A stretch of DNA of 64,000 nucleotides. It comes from Cyclobacteriaceae bacterium. GTDB taxonomy: Bacteria > Bacteroidota > Bacteroidia > Cytophagales > Cyclobacteriaceae. The notes under the pieces are model-generated. The model had not been told where the DNA came from and made no database searches. It saw only the letters and a list, made by a program, of their open reading frames with translations. The number at the start of each line of letters is the position of its first letter. The first letter of the stretch is position 1. Made by a program: the position numbers and the translations under genes. Location of the stretch: positions 876,001-940,000 of the forward strand of contig CP075525.1 of the NCBI GenBank assembly GCA_025808415.1, in the 5' to 3' direction. Positions 37,790-46,185 of this stretch are shown here, in pieces.

Positions 37790-38233
37790 ATGGAACTTTA
37801 CACCGATGAGTATTTTATGCACGAAGCCTTAAAGGAGGCACAAAAAGCCCTGGCGATAGATGAGGTGCCCGTAGGTGCAGTAGTGGTTGCTAAAAACAGG
37901 ATTATTGCACGTGCACATAACCAAACCGAAAAACTTACCGATGCTACGGCCCATGCCGAAATGCTGGCGACAACAGCTGCTGCAAACTACCTCGGATCAA
38001 AATACCTGAATGAATGTACACTGTATGTTACACTTGAACCTTGTGTGATGTGTGGAGGCGCATTAGCCTGGGTACAGCTTGGTAAATTGGTGTACGGGGC
38101 ATCTGATGTTCAACGTGGGTATAGCCTGATTAGGCAACAGGTGCTACATCCTAAAACAGAAGTGGTTAGCGGGGTGTTTGCTGTTGAGGCGAAGGAACTA
38201 ATTGATAAATTTTTCAAGAGAATTAGAGAGTAG
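37790..38233 (+). CDS. tadA: tRNA-specific adenosine deaminase (nucleoside deaminase)
   Basis: About 147 residues from the ATG at 37790 (MELYTDEYFM); a longer frame back to 37712 runs into the previous gene. Zinc ligands are His in THAEMLA-like AHAEML and the two Cys in PCVMCGGALAW, with the proton-transfer Glu in HAE. It deaminates A34 to inosine in the wobble position of tRNA-Arg(ACG). Family length and motifs support TadA, though related nucleoside deaminases are close. A 9-heptad repeat starts at the base after its stop. Confidence 0.88.
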   Translation: MELYTDEYFMHEALKEAQKALAIDEVPVGAVVVAKNRIIARAHNQTEKLTDATAHAEMLATTAAANYLGSKYLNECTLYVTLEPCVMCGGALAWVQLGKLVYGASDVQRGYSLIRQQVLHPKTEVVSGVFAVEAKELIDKFFKRIRE

Positions 38234-38299
38234 AATAGCCTCGAGTCGCGAGCTGTTAGCCCTAAGCTATTGGCTAGAAACTAGCAGCTTGCGGCTATT
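38234..38299. repeat. Nine-unit heptad array, core AGCT plus variable NNN
   Basis: Nine consecutive heptads: AATAGCC, TCGAGTC, GCGAGCT, GTTAGCC, CTAAGCT, ATTGGCT, AGAAACT, AGCAGCT, TGCGGCT. Positions 4-7 follow AGCT with few exceptions; positions 1-3 are free. The array begins at the first base after the tadA stop. Outer AATAGCC and GGCTATT form an inverted repeat, and the inner arms pair if one heptad is looped out. Confidence 0.8.
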
Positions 38300-38342
38300 A
38301 AAATTCTCCTGAACAGTATTTCATCCCCCGTTGTTTGAGTTG

Positions 38343-38350
38343 TATATTTG
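38343..38350 (+). promoter_or_regulatory. Candidate -7 promoter element of the superoxide dismutase gene
   Basis: TATATTTG matches TAnnTTTG exactly, 37 nt before the ATG at 38388. A clear -33 TTTG at 19-21 bp is not seen. Confidence 0.42.
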
Positions 38351-38387
38351 ACATCTTTACATGTTTAACAATTAAACCATTTTAAAT

Positions 38388-38996
38388 ATGCCGTTTACAT
38401 TGCCCAATTTGCCGTATGCTTTTAATGCCCTTGAACCCCACATTGATGCGCGCACCATGGAAATACACCACGGCAAGCATCACAATGCCTATGTAACCAA
38501 CCTCAACAATGCTGTGGCCGGTAAGCCGGAAGAAAATTTGAGCATTGAAGAAATCTGTAAAAATATTTCAAAGTACCCGATGGCTGTTCGCAACAATGGT
38601 GGTGGTCATTATAATCACAGCTTGTTCTGGACGATTATGAGCCCGAATGCAGGAGGCGCACCAACAGGAGCGTTGGCCGATGCTATAAACGCTGCGTTTG
38701 GAAATTTTGATGAATTTAAAACCAAATTTGCTGCGGCTGGTGCCGGACGTTTTGGTTCGGGCTGGGCCTGGTTGATTGTGGATGGCACAGGTAAACTGCA
38801 AATCACATCAACACCAAATCAAGACAATCCCTTAATGGATGTAGCCGAGGTAAAAGGCACCCCTATTCTTGGTTGCGATGTGTGGGAGCATGCCTATTAT
38901 CTGAATTACCAAAACCGCAGGCCTGATTATATCGCTGCCTGGTGGAACGTAGTTTCATGGACTGAAGTGGCAAAAAGATTTGCAGCTACCAAGTAA
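38388..38996 (+). CDS. Iron/manganese superoxide dismutase
   Basis: 202 residues. It converts superoxide to oxygen and hydrogen peroxide. The metal ligands are His in [12 protein letters not shown], His in [13 protein letters not shown], and Asp and His in [17 protein letters not shown]. The pattern [11 protein letters not shown] together with DVWEHAYYL fits the Fe/Mn family, but metal preference cannot be told. Length is normal and no signal peptide is seen, so it is cytoplasmic. An intrinsic terminator follows. Confidence 0.96.
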   Translation: MPFTLPNLPYAFNALEPHIDARTMEIHHGKHHNAYVTNLNNAVAGKPEENLSIEEICKNISKYPMAVRNNGGGHYNHSLFWTIMSPNAGGAPTGALADAINAAFGNFDEFKTKFAAAGAGRFGSGWAWLIVDGTGKLQITSTPNQDNPLMDVAEVKGTPILGCDVWEHAYYLNYQNRRPDYIAAWWNVVSWTEVAKRFAATK

Positions 38997-39059
38997 ACCT
39001 CAGGGGTTTTCAAGATCTTGTAGGTTTTGGTTTTATAATTGGATTTTACTTGGTATTTT

Positions 39060-39094
39060 AAATTCCCGATTGACAAATCGGGAATTTTTTATTT
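39060..39094 (+). terminator. Rho-independent terminator after superoxide dismutase
   Basis: A perfect 11-bp stem (AAATTCCCGAT / ATCGGGAATTT) with a 6-nt loop, followed by TTTATTT, 63 bp after the stop codon. Confidence 0.85.
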
Positions 39095-39123
39095 AAAGGC
39101 AGTTAGATTTTAAACCTATTACT

Positions 39124-39582
39124 ATGAATGCCCGAATTTTTACCTGCATGCTGGTTTTAGCCTGTTCGTCACTCTATGCGCAGCGGTTAAAAACAGTTGA
39201 ACTTAAGCCCATCTATAAGCAAGGCCTCAGGTACTATTATGATATGAACCGTGTGCGAACACCTTTTGCCCTGCAGGTACCGTTGCAGAGCCTTAACGAT
39301 GAAGAAATAAACAGGCGTTATAAAAACTTTACCCGGCTTAGCGATGTCGGGGGGCTTCTTGCTTTTGCCCCGTTAATCTATATCCTTAGTGGTACCTATT
39401 CATCAGGGACAAGCTTTAATCCCAATACTTTTTTATCGCTCCTGGTGGCTGCGTTTGGGTTGGATATCACCCTTGATCTTTTTGCCCATCACCAACTGCG
39501 CAAGGGGATAGATCGTTACAATGAATTGATTGTAGTGCCTGCATCGAACACCCCTGGCTTAGCTTTACGGTATAAATTCTGA
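39124..39582 (+). CDS. Hypothetical exported protein
   Basis: 152 residues with a signal peptide (MNARIFTCMLVLACSSLYAQ). Two hydrophobic stretches (about 72-90 and 96-115) suggest membrane helices. The body has TVELKPIYKQGLRYYYD and a charged loop. No recognised family. It is preceded by the superoxide dismutase terminator and converges with another small exported gene. Confidence 0.62.
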   Translation: MNARIFTCMLVLACSSLYAQRLKTVELKPIYKQGLRYYYDMNRVRTPFALQVPLQSLNDEEINRRYKNFTRLSDVGGLLAFAPLIYILSGTYSSGTSFNPNTFLSLLVAAFGLDITLDLFAHHQLRKGIDRYNELIVVPASNTPGLALRYKF

Positions 39583-39610
39583 GACTAAGAGTTAAGTTCC
39601 ACGATATGGT

Positions 39611-40027
39611 TTAAAATACGTAGGCTACTCCTGTGCGTACGGCAAACTCACCTTTAAAATAGAAATCCCCAATCAGTTCAAAGCGCCAGTTTTTTTGAAA
39701 GGGTAGTGCGCCACCGGCCCCGATGGAGAAGTCGTTTTGGCCTATTAATCCACGAAAGCGCGTAAAGAATTTATCTGCCAGGTACCAGCGTGAACCAAAT
39801 ACAAAACTTGATTCCCGGTCTGTCCATAACTCAACCCCGGCTGTAACGGTAAATTTCCGGATAACGAAGTAGTTGGCCTCAAAACCAATTTGGGCCTTTT
39901 TAAATAGGTCCTGGTTATCGGTTTTTAGAAAGTCGAGTCCGCCACCGATCATAAAATCCTGTGAACTTTGTGCATAGAGTGAACCAGAAAGACCAATAAG
40001 GAAAAGAAAAAATATACGCTTCATCAT
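39611..40027 (-). CDS. Small outer-membrane beta-barrel-like protein
   Basis: 138 residues. A signal peptide ends at LYAQ. The mature part shows alternating strands (FMIGGGLDFLKTD, KAQIGFEANYFVIRKFTVTAGVELW, FVFGSRWYLADKF) and ends with an aromatic residue (TGVAYVF), as in eight-stranded outer membrane barrels. The start may be either of two adjacent ATGs. It follows uvrB on the same strand after 32 bp. Confidence 0.7.
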   Translation of the reverse strand: MMKRIFFLFLIGLSGSLYAQSSQDFMIGGGLDFLKTDNQDLFKKAQIGFEANYFVIRKFTVTAGVELWTDRESSFVFGSRWYLADKFFTRFRGLIGQNDFSIGAGGALPFQKNWRFELIGDFYFKGEFAVRTGVAYVF

Positions 40028-40059
40028 CGATTAAAATTTTTCAAATATAACTATCCCAA

Positions 40060-42084
40060 TCACTTTTTATCGTCAATCAGTTTTTGCAGGGCGAGGTATT
40101 CGTCACGCAAGCGGGCGGCTTCCATAAACTCCAGTTCTTTGGCAGCCTTTTCCATGGCTTTGCGTGTTCGATCAGCCATTTTAACCAACTCATCTTTACT
40201 TAAGTAAGCCGCTACCGGATCGGCTGCCAAACTCACCTCTTCATTTTCAACATAGTATTTTTTAGTCGACCTTTTCGAATCAGCAACTTTGGTCTGGTTT
40301 AGAATGGATTCTTTCGAGCGGATGATGGTGGTAGGAACAATGCCATTAGCTTTATTATAATCGGCCTGAATTTTTCTTCTGCGATTAGTTTCATCAATGG
40401 CTTGTTGCATCGATTCCGTAACGGTATCGGCATACATAATTACCCGACCATTTACGTTTCGGGCTGCCCGGCCGATGGTTTGTACCAGCGAACGTTGGTT
40501 GCGCAGGAAACCTTCTTTGTCAGCATCCAAAATGGCTACAAGAGAAACTTCCGGTAAGTCAAGGCCTTCTCTTAAAAGGTTGACGCCTACCAATACATCA
40601 AAAACACCGAGCCTTAGTTCGCGTAAAATCCCTACCCGTTCCAGTGTATCAACCTCAGAATGGATGTAGCGGCATTTAATGGCAGCACGCTCCATAAATT
40701 TGGTCAGTTCTTCTGCCATGCGTTTTGTAAGTGTGGTAACAAGTACCCGCTCACGGCTTTTTACCCGCTCATCGATTTCTTCAAAGAGGTCATCAATCTG
40801 GTTACGGCTTGGCCTGATGTCAATTTCCGGATCGAGCAGGCCTGTTGGTCGAATGAGTTGCTCTACAACAACGCCCTCTGATTTCCGTAATTCATATTCG
40901 GCAGGGGTGGCACTTACGTAAATCACCTGGTTTACTATTGACTCAAACTCGTTGAAGGTAAGCGGGCGATTGTCTAATGCTGAGGGTAACCGAAAGCCAT
41001 AGTCTACCAGATTCACTTTTCTTGACCGGTCACCCCCCCACATGGCGCGTATTTGCGGTACGGTAACGTGACTTTCATCAATAATAATAAGGTAATCGTC
41101 CGGGAAGTAATCCAGCAAACAAAAGGGCCGTGCCCCGGGTTTTCTGCGATCGAAGTAGCGCGAGTAGTTTTCAACCCCTGAACAATACCCGAGCTCGCGT
41201 AACATTTCAAGATCAAACTCAGTGCGCTCTTTTAATCGTTTAGCTTCGAGGTGACGTTTCTCTGATTCAAACATTTCCACCTGTATAACCATGTCATCCT
41301 GAATTTCGCGAATGGCTTGTTGCAGGGAATCTTTTCCGGTTACGAAGAGATTGGCCGGAAAGATGGTTACAATTTTCTCATCTGAAATTTTCTTTCCGGT
41401 AACGGGATCAATCCGTTGAATGGATTCGATTTCATCGCCCCAAAAGTAAATTCGGATGGCATAGTCGGCATACGCCAGGAAAATATCTACTGTATCACCT
41501 TTCACCCGAAAGGTGCCGCGCTTAAAATCGGCTTCTGTTCGATGATATAAAATATCCACCAAGGCAAACAGCAAGCGATTGCGTGCGATGGTTTCGTTTA
41601 CTTTCAGCTTAATAACATTTTTCCCAAACTCATCCGGGTTGCCGATACCATAAATGCACGAAACCGAAGCCACTACGAGCACGTCTCTTCTGCCGGTAAG
41701 TAAGGAAGAGGTTGCACTTAATCTTAGCTTTTCAATTTCTTCATTGATCGACAAATCTTTTTCAATGTAGAGATTGGAGGAGGGAATGTAGGCTTCGGGC
41801 TGGTAGTAATCGTAATAGGAAATAAAGTACTCTACGGCATTATCGGGAAAGAAATTTTTGAATTCGCCATAAAGTTGGGCGGCCAGGGTTTTATTGTGGC
41901 TCAGTACCAACGTAGGCTTTTGCACCTGGGCCACCACATTGGCCATGGTAAATGTTTTTCCCGATCCGGTAACCCCCAGTAAGGTTTGATGTAATTCGCC
42001 CCGTTGAAGGCCTTCGACTAATTGTTGTATAGCCTTGGGCTGGTCGCCTGTGGGAACGTAATCGCTGGTGAGGATAAAGTCCAA
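40060..42084 (-). CDS. uvrB: Excinuclease ABC subunit B
   Basis: 674 residues, full length. UvrB is the helicase-like damage verifier of nucleotide excision repair. Walker A GVTGSGKT (about 40-47), YYDYYQPEAYIP (beta hairpin region), DESHVTVPQI, RPTGLLDPEI, motif VI QTIGRAARN and the C-terminal UVR domain (LVKMADRTRKAMEKAAKELEFMEAARLRDEY) are present. The frame opens with MDFILTSDYVPTGDQPKAI; its first codon is TTG, with an in-frame stop (TAA) just upstream and no ATG available, so TTG is the likely start. The preceding 75 bp are a 7-bp repeat element. Confidence 0.96.
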   Translation of the reverse strand: MDFILTSDYVPTGDQPKAIQQLVEGLQRGELHQTLLGVTGSGKTFTMANVVAQVQKPTLVLSHNKTLAAQLYGEFKNFFPDNAVEYFISYYDYYQPEAYIPSSNLYIEKDLSINEEIEKLRLSATSSLLTGRRDVLVVASVSCIYGIGNPDEFGKNVIKLKVNETIARNRLLFALVDILYHRTEADFKRGTFRVKGDTVDIFLAYADYAIRIYFWGDEIESIQRIDPVTGKKISDEKIVTIFPANLFVTGKDSLQQAIREIQDDMVIQVEMFESEKRHLEAKRLKERTEFDLEMLRELGYCSGVENYSRYFDRRKPGARPFCLLDYFPDDYLIIIDESHVTVPQIRAMWGGDRSRKVNLVDYGFRLPSALDNRPLTFNEFESIVNQVIYVSATPAEYELRKSEGVVVEQLIRPTGLLDPEIDIRPSRNQIDDLFEEIDERVKSRERVLVTTLTKRMAEELTKFMERAAIKCRYIHSEVDTLERVGILRELRLGVFDVLVGVNLLREGLDLPEVSLVAILDADKEGFLRNQRSLVQTIGRAARNVNGRVIMYADTVTESMQQAIDETNRRRKIQADYNKANGIVPTTIIRSKESILNQTKVADSKRSTKKYYVENEEVSLAADPVAAYLSKDELVKMADRTRKAMEKAAKELEFMEAARLRDEYLALQKLIDDKK

Positions 42085-42088
42085 TGTT

Positions 42089-42167
42089 GTTGTTGGTTAT
42101 TCGTTGTTAGTTGCTCGAAAAAATATAAGGCTGAACAACAAGCCAACAACAAATAACGGTTAGTTAT
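42089..42167. repeat. Inverted 7-bp-period element between aroE and uvrB
   Basis: Left arm heptads GTTGTTG, GTTATTC, GTTGTTA, GTTGCTC (42089-42116). The right arm read on the minus strand (about 42133-42167) has similar units around CGTTATT, TGTTGTT. GTTATTCGTTGTTAG pairs with CCAACAACAAATAAC at 13 of 15 positions. It fills the intergenic gap from the aroE stop to the TTG start of uvrB and must form the uvrB leader. Confidence 0.7.
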
Positions 42168-42903
42168 TCCAGATCTGCCACGATTTTTCGGCCTGTACAT
42201 GTAACATTTCCAAACCATTTTTAATGGTTGCCCCGCGCATTTCGGCTTTTTGCAAAAACATGGTACGTGCCGGGTTGTATATCAAGTCGTACACGTAGTG
42301 GTTTTTGGTCAGGCATTCATAGGGAATGGGCGGGTACAATTCCGTTTGCGGATACATGCCCAGCGGGGTTGTGTTGATAACAAGCAACGATTCTTTTACA
42401 AGGTTGCTATTTGTTTTCAGTTCATCGTAGGTAAGGTTACCCTTCCCTTTAGCGCGTGAAACAACGTTGAATTCGATGTTTAGCTTAGTCAGTGCCTGAC
42501 GTACGGCTTTTGATGAGCCACCGGAGCCTAACACCAGGGCTTTTATTGTTTTGTTTTTCGGAAGCCATTTTTCAAGGGTTTCTAAAAATGCAACCGAATC
42601 GGTATTATATCCTTTCAGCTTGCCGTTTTCAACCTTTACAACATTTACGGCCCCGATCTCTTTGGCGGCCGGGTCAACTTCATCAAGGTATTGAAGTATT
42701 TGTTCTTTGTAGGGCAACGTTACGTTTAGTCCGCTTAATCCTTTTGTATTGGCCAGCAGCATTTCAATTTCCTGTATTTTTTCCAGCGGAAATAGTTCGT
42801 AATGATAATCGCGAAGGCCATCGCGAAAGAATTTTTCATCGAAATAGGATTTGGAGAAGGAGTGGCTAACGGTAGCGCCAATAAGCCCATAGATTTTTTC
42901 CAT
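42160..42903 (-). CDS. aroE: Shikimate dehydrogenase
   Basis: 247 residues. It reduces 3-dehydroshikimate to shikimate with NADPH in aromatic amino acid synthesis. GATVSHSFSKSYFDEKF (shikimate-binding Ser), LNVTLPYKEQILQYLDEVD (catalytic Lys), the GSGGSSKAV nucleotide loop and the TTPLGMYPQ segment are present. Other shikimate genes are not in the window. Its ATG is next to the stop of the upstream DUF368 gene, suggesting co-transcription. Confidence 0.94.
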   Translation of the reverse strand: MEKIYGLIGATVSHSFSKSYFDEKFFRDGLRDYHYELFPLEKIQEIEMLLANTKGLSGLNVTLPYKEQILQYLDEVDPAAKEIGAVNVVKVENGKLKGYNTDSVAFLETLEKWLPKNKTIKALVLGSGGSSKAVRQALTKLNIEFNVVSRAKGKGNLTYDELKTNSNLVKESLLVINTTPLGMYPQTELYPPIPYECLTKNHYVYDLIYNPARTMFLQKAEMRGATIKNGLEMLHVQAEKSWQIWNN

Positions 42904-43842
42904 TTAGATTTTTGTTTTTAGTCTGACAGCAATCTTTTCAATCAATACTACTATAAAAACTCCAAGTGCCATCATTACAATAGCCTGGATAATCTGAGGG
43001 TCGTTTCCGGTTTTTGCAAGAAAGTCCCAAGGTAATACACTTTTGTCAAATGCCGGAACTTGCTTTCCGGCACTGTCTAACCTAAAGGCAGTAACCTCTT
43101 TCCACGGCCATACTTTGTTTAGCGAGCCTAGCATAAAGCCACCCAATAGAGCCAGGGCAAGATTTCGATGATGCGTCAGTATCCATGTTAGTAAACGTGA
43201 GAAACTGATCAGCCCTAATACACAACCAACAGCAAACACTAAAATTACAGGTATATTTATTTTTGTGATGGCTTGTATCATGTACTCATATTTGCTTAAC
43301 AGCAAAAGGATAAATGCACCTGATATTCCCGGAAGGATCATGGCGCAAATTGCCAAAGCCCCTGCAATAAAAATGAACCATAAATCATCGGGTGTTTGCG
43401 CAGGCGAAAGGATGGTTATGGTATACGCTATCGCAATGCCCGAAATAAAAGTAAAAATGATTCCACCATGCCATTTTTTTATTTCACGCAGAATGAGGGG
43501 AGAGGAAATAAGTATAAGCCCAAAGAAAAATGACCACACCTGAATGGGGTAATTGGCCAGCAGCCAATGCATAAGTTTAGCCAATGATAGCAGGCTTGTT
43601 AAAATACCGGCAAACAACACAATAAGAAATGTGCCGTTTATTTTTTTCCAGAAATCTGCGAACCGGAATGTGCGCAACAGGGTGAATGCCTCAACATCAA
43701 CCGAGCGAATGGAGCTTAATAGCTCCTCATAAATGCCGGTTATGAAAGCAATGGTCCCACCTGACACACCGGGTATGACATCGGCACCGCCCATGGCTAA
43801 CCCTTTTAAATAAAGCAGTATATAATCTTTAGGTCGCCTCAA
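42904..43842 (-). CDS. DUF368 membrane protein (PopT-type polyprenyl-phosphate transporter)
   Basis: 312 residues with about eight hydrophobic segments. The family signature GGADVIPGVSGGTIAFITG opens the first half, and a second ILPGISGAFILLLLSKYEYM opens the second, an internal repeat. DUF368 proteins (PopT) have been reported as undecaprenyl-phosphate flippases recycling the lipid carrier of cell-wall and polysaccharide synthesis. That fits the exopolysaccharide genes downstream of 46 kb. The only reasonable start is a TTG at 43842, 3 bp after the ComA gene. Confidence 0.88.
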   Translation of the reverse strand: MRRPKDYILLYLKGLAMGGADVIPGVSGGTIAFITGIYEELLSSIRSVDVEAFTLLRTFRFADFWKKINGTFLIVLFAGILTSLLSLAKLMHWLLANYPIQVWSFFFGLILISSPLILREIKKWHGGIIFTFISGIAIAYTITILSPAQTPDDLWFIFIAGALAICAMILPGISGAFILLLLSKYEYMIQAITKINIPVILVFAVGCVLGLISFSRLLTWILTHHRNLALALLGGFMLGSLNKVWPWKEVTAFRLDSAGKQVPAFDKSVLPWDFLAKTGNDPQIIQAIVMMALGVFIVVLIEKIAVRLKTKI

Positions 43843-43844
43843 GA

Positions 43845-44648
43845 TTAGTCTACGTAAAACGGGGGAGTTTTCTTGTCTACCTTTCGTTCAATGCCTAAGA
43901 AATGCAAAAATGTATCACCCCGTAAGCCAAGCCGGATGGTTTCCAGCGGGATGACTTCGTTTGGGGCAATGTTGCCCAGGTTTACATTTGCGCCTAAAAG
44001 TTTAATGAACCAAACTTGCTGTGCTTTCTGCGGAGCTTCCCAAATTATTTTTTCAAAAGGAATTTTTGTAAGAATTTCCTGAACCAAACCCGAACGCACC
44101 TCACCGCTAGAGCGGAACAGGCCAACGTTACCACTTTCACGGGCTTCACCAATAACTTTCCACGCACCTGCATCCAATTCTTTTTGCATCAGGTCAATCC
44201 ACATGTAAGGTGGAATAATCTTATCGGCATCTTTTGAGCCCACCTCTGAAAGCACGGTAACTTGCTCGGATAGCTTGCTGATGTAGTCACACTTTTTATC
44301 GTGGTCCAAATCAATTGAACCATCGGATACTTCAGCAAAGGCCATGTCGTATTTATCTAACACTTTGCGGTAATCATCAAATTGATCGCGAATGATAAAC
44401 GCTTCAAAAAGAGTGCCCCCAAAATAAGTAGGGATTCCCGCATCTTTGTAAACCTTTAGTTTTTCTTTCAGGTTTGGTGTAACAAACGAAGTGGCCCAAC
44501 CCAGTTTTACAATATCAACGTGATCAACGCAAGTGCTTACAAAATCTTCGGCTTCACGAATGCTCAGTCCTTTATCCATGGCCATTGTAAAGCCATATTG
44601 CCTGGGCTTTTTGGTACGCTCAGGCAAATTTTTTAATTCATAGTTCAT
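43845..44648 (-). CDS. Phosphosulfolactate synthase-like protein (ComA family)
   Basis: 267 residues. ComA-type enzymes join sulfite to phosphoenolpyruvate to give phosphosulfolactate, the first step of coenzyme M synthesis in methanogens. Segments seen are GLSIREAEDFVSTCVDHVDIVKLGWATSF, PTYFGGTLFEAFI, VSDGSIDLDHD and EARESGNVGLF. Members are common in Bacteroidota, which make no coenzyme M; a link to sulfonolipids is possible but unproven, and the bacterial enzyme may make another sulfonate. It sits between a TPR gene and DUF368, on the same strand. Confidence 0.85.
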   Translation of the reverse strand: MNYELKNLPERTKKPRQYGFTMAMDKGLSIREAEDFVSTCVDHVDIVKLGWATSFVTPNLKEKLKVYKDAGIPTYFGGTLFEAFIIRDQFDDYRKVLDKYDMAFAEVSDGSIDLDHDKKCDYISKLSEQVTVLSEVGSKDADKIIPPYMWIDLMQKELDAGAWKVIGEARESGNVGLFRSSGEVRSGLVQEILTKIPFEKIIWEAPQKAQQVWFIKLLGANVNLGNIAPNEVIPLETIRLGLRGDTFLHFLGIERKVDKKTPPFYVD

Positions 44649-44718
44649 TAAATAAACAATTGGTTAAAACATAAATCCTTCCAATTGATAGGTGGAAGTG
44701 GGGTTGCAAAATTTTTGG

Positions 44719-46128
44719 TTACTTGTTTTCTTTTCTAAACTGCTCTATAATTTTGAACAACGCCTTTTGGGTTTCGAGTTGGGGGAAAAACTCGTACAGG
44801 GAGGCGTGTGCATCAAAGTCCAAAATTAATGCATTTTCTAAATAATTGAAGGCTTCCTTAAAATGGCCGGCCTCTATCATGTAAACGGTCATCCGGTAAA
44901 ACAATTCGGCATCGGCAGCAATCTCGTCAAATCCCCTGGCCAATACTTCAATGGCTTTCTCGTAATCGCCTTGTTCGTAATAAATAAACGACCAGTTCAA
45001 CCAGATTTCTTTGTCTTGCGGATCAAGCTTGCTTGATTCTTCGTATGCATCTAAACTGGATACGATGTTGCCAACTTTAAACTCTGCATGGGCAATGGCT
45101 TTCCAGTATTCCGGGTTTTCAACGTGAAGTTTCAGTGCTTTGTTGTAGAAGTGAAGTGCCTGGTACCACTTCTCCTGTTTTTCAAGACAGGCACCCGCTC
45201 CAAACCATGCTTCATCGTACATATTGTCGAGCTTGGTTGCTTTTTGAAAATATTTTAAGCCAAGATCATATTGCTCAAGGCTTTCATAGGCTGCGCCAAT
45301 GGAACAATACACTTCAGCGCTGGGGCCTTCCAGTTCAACTGTTTTTTTGAAAGATTCCAGTGCTTTGGTGAATTCGCCAGTGTTCATGTACGTGTTGCCC
45401 ATGTTGAAGAAAGCGGAAGCAAACGTATCATCAACGGTAATAGCATAATCGTATGCGTTTAGTGCATCGTTAAACATTCCCAGTTTGTTGTATACGATTC
45501 CTAAATTATACCAGGCGGCTGCTGAGTATGGGTCTTCATCAATAAATTTTTTGTAGTACGATACGCTGCTTTCTAACTGCCCGGTCACATCCAGGCAATA
45601 AGCCAGCTCATAAAGCGCGCCTTCATGGCCGAGGTTGTATTCAATCGCGTTTTTATAGGCTTCAATAGCCTGTTCAAACTTCTCTAAATTTTGCCATGCC
45701 AGGCCAATGTTATAATAAACTTCATCTTTGTCATCGGTAAAGTTCAGGGCACGTTCATAACAATCGATAGCCTCAGTGTATTTCGCGCGTACCGAAAAGA
45801 TGGAACCTTTTGTAAATAAAATCTCTGAATCGTTTGGCTGAAGATTTTCGGCATAGTCGAGCAGTTCCAGGGCTTCATCGTACTCCTCCAGGTGCGACAG
45901 CACTTGTGCCTTTATTACGATCAGTTCAATGGAGTAAGGGTATTGGTCGATGGCGAGGTTAACGGCACTTAATGCTTTTTGATGCTTGGAACGCAGCATG
46001 TAGAAGTCGATAATTTCTTCGTAAGCATCCAGATCAAAAAATTCGGTTTTCTTTTTTCGTAGGTGGTCTTCAAAACGTCTGATCAGCTCATTGCCTTCAT
46101 CCTCTCGTTTGCGGAATTCTTTCGCCAT
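44719..46128 (-). CDS. Tetratricopeptide repeat protein
   Basis: 469 residues. About eleven TPR units fill the chain from about residue 35 (LRSKHQKALSAVNLAIDQYPYS, YDEALELLDYAENLQPND, YTEAIDCYERALNFTD, onward to YFKEAFNYLENALIL). No signal peptide, membrane segment or catalytic domain is seen, so it is a cytosolic scaffold. A similar gene layout is common in Bacteroidota near cell-wall or export genes, but the partner is unknown. It starts with MAKEFRKREDEGNE (ATG at 46128). Confidence 0.9.
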   Translation of the reverse strand: MAKEFRKREDEGNELIRRFEDHLRKKKTEFFDLDAYEEIIDFYMLRSKHQKALSAVNLAIDQYPYSIELIVIKAQVLSHLEEYDEALELLDYAENLQPNDSEILFTKGSIFSVRAKYTEAIDCYERALNFTDDKDEVYYNIGLAWQNLEKFEQAIEAYKNAIEYNLGHEGALYELAYCLDVTGQLESSVSYYKKFIDEDPYSAAAWYNLGIVYNKLGMFNDALNAYDYAITVDDTFASAFFNMGNTYMNTGEFTKALESFKKTVELEGPSAEVYCSIGAAYESLEQYDLGLKYFQKATKLDNMYDEAWFGAGACLEKQEKWYQALHFYNKALKLHVENPEYWKAIAHAEFKVGNIVSSLDAYEESSKLDPQDKEIWLNWSFIYYEQGDYEKAIEVLARGFDEIAADAELFYRMTVYMIEAGHFKEAFNYLENALILDFDAHASLYEFFPQLETQKALFKIIEQFRKENK

Positions 46129-46185
46129 GTGCTTAATGGGTTTTTCTAAGGTAGAAAAAAAATCAGCTCAAAGCTACCACCAATT

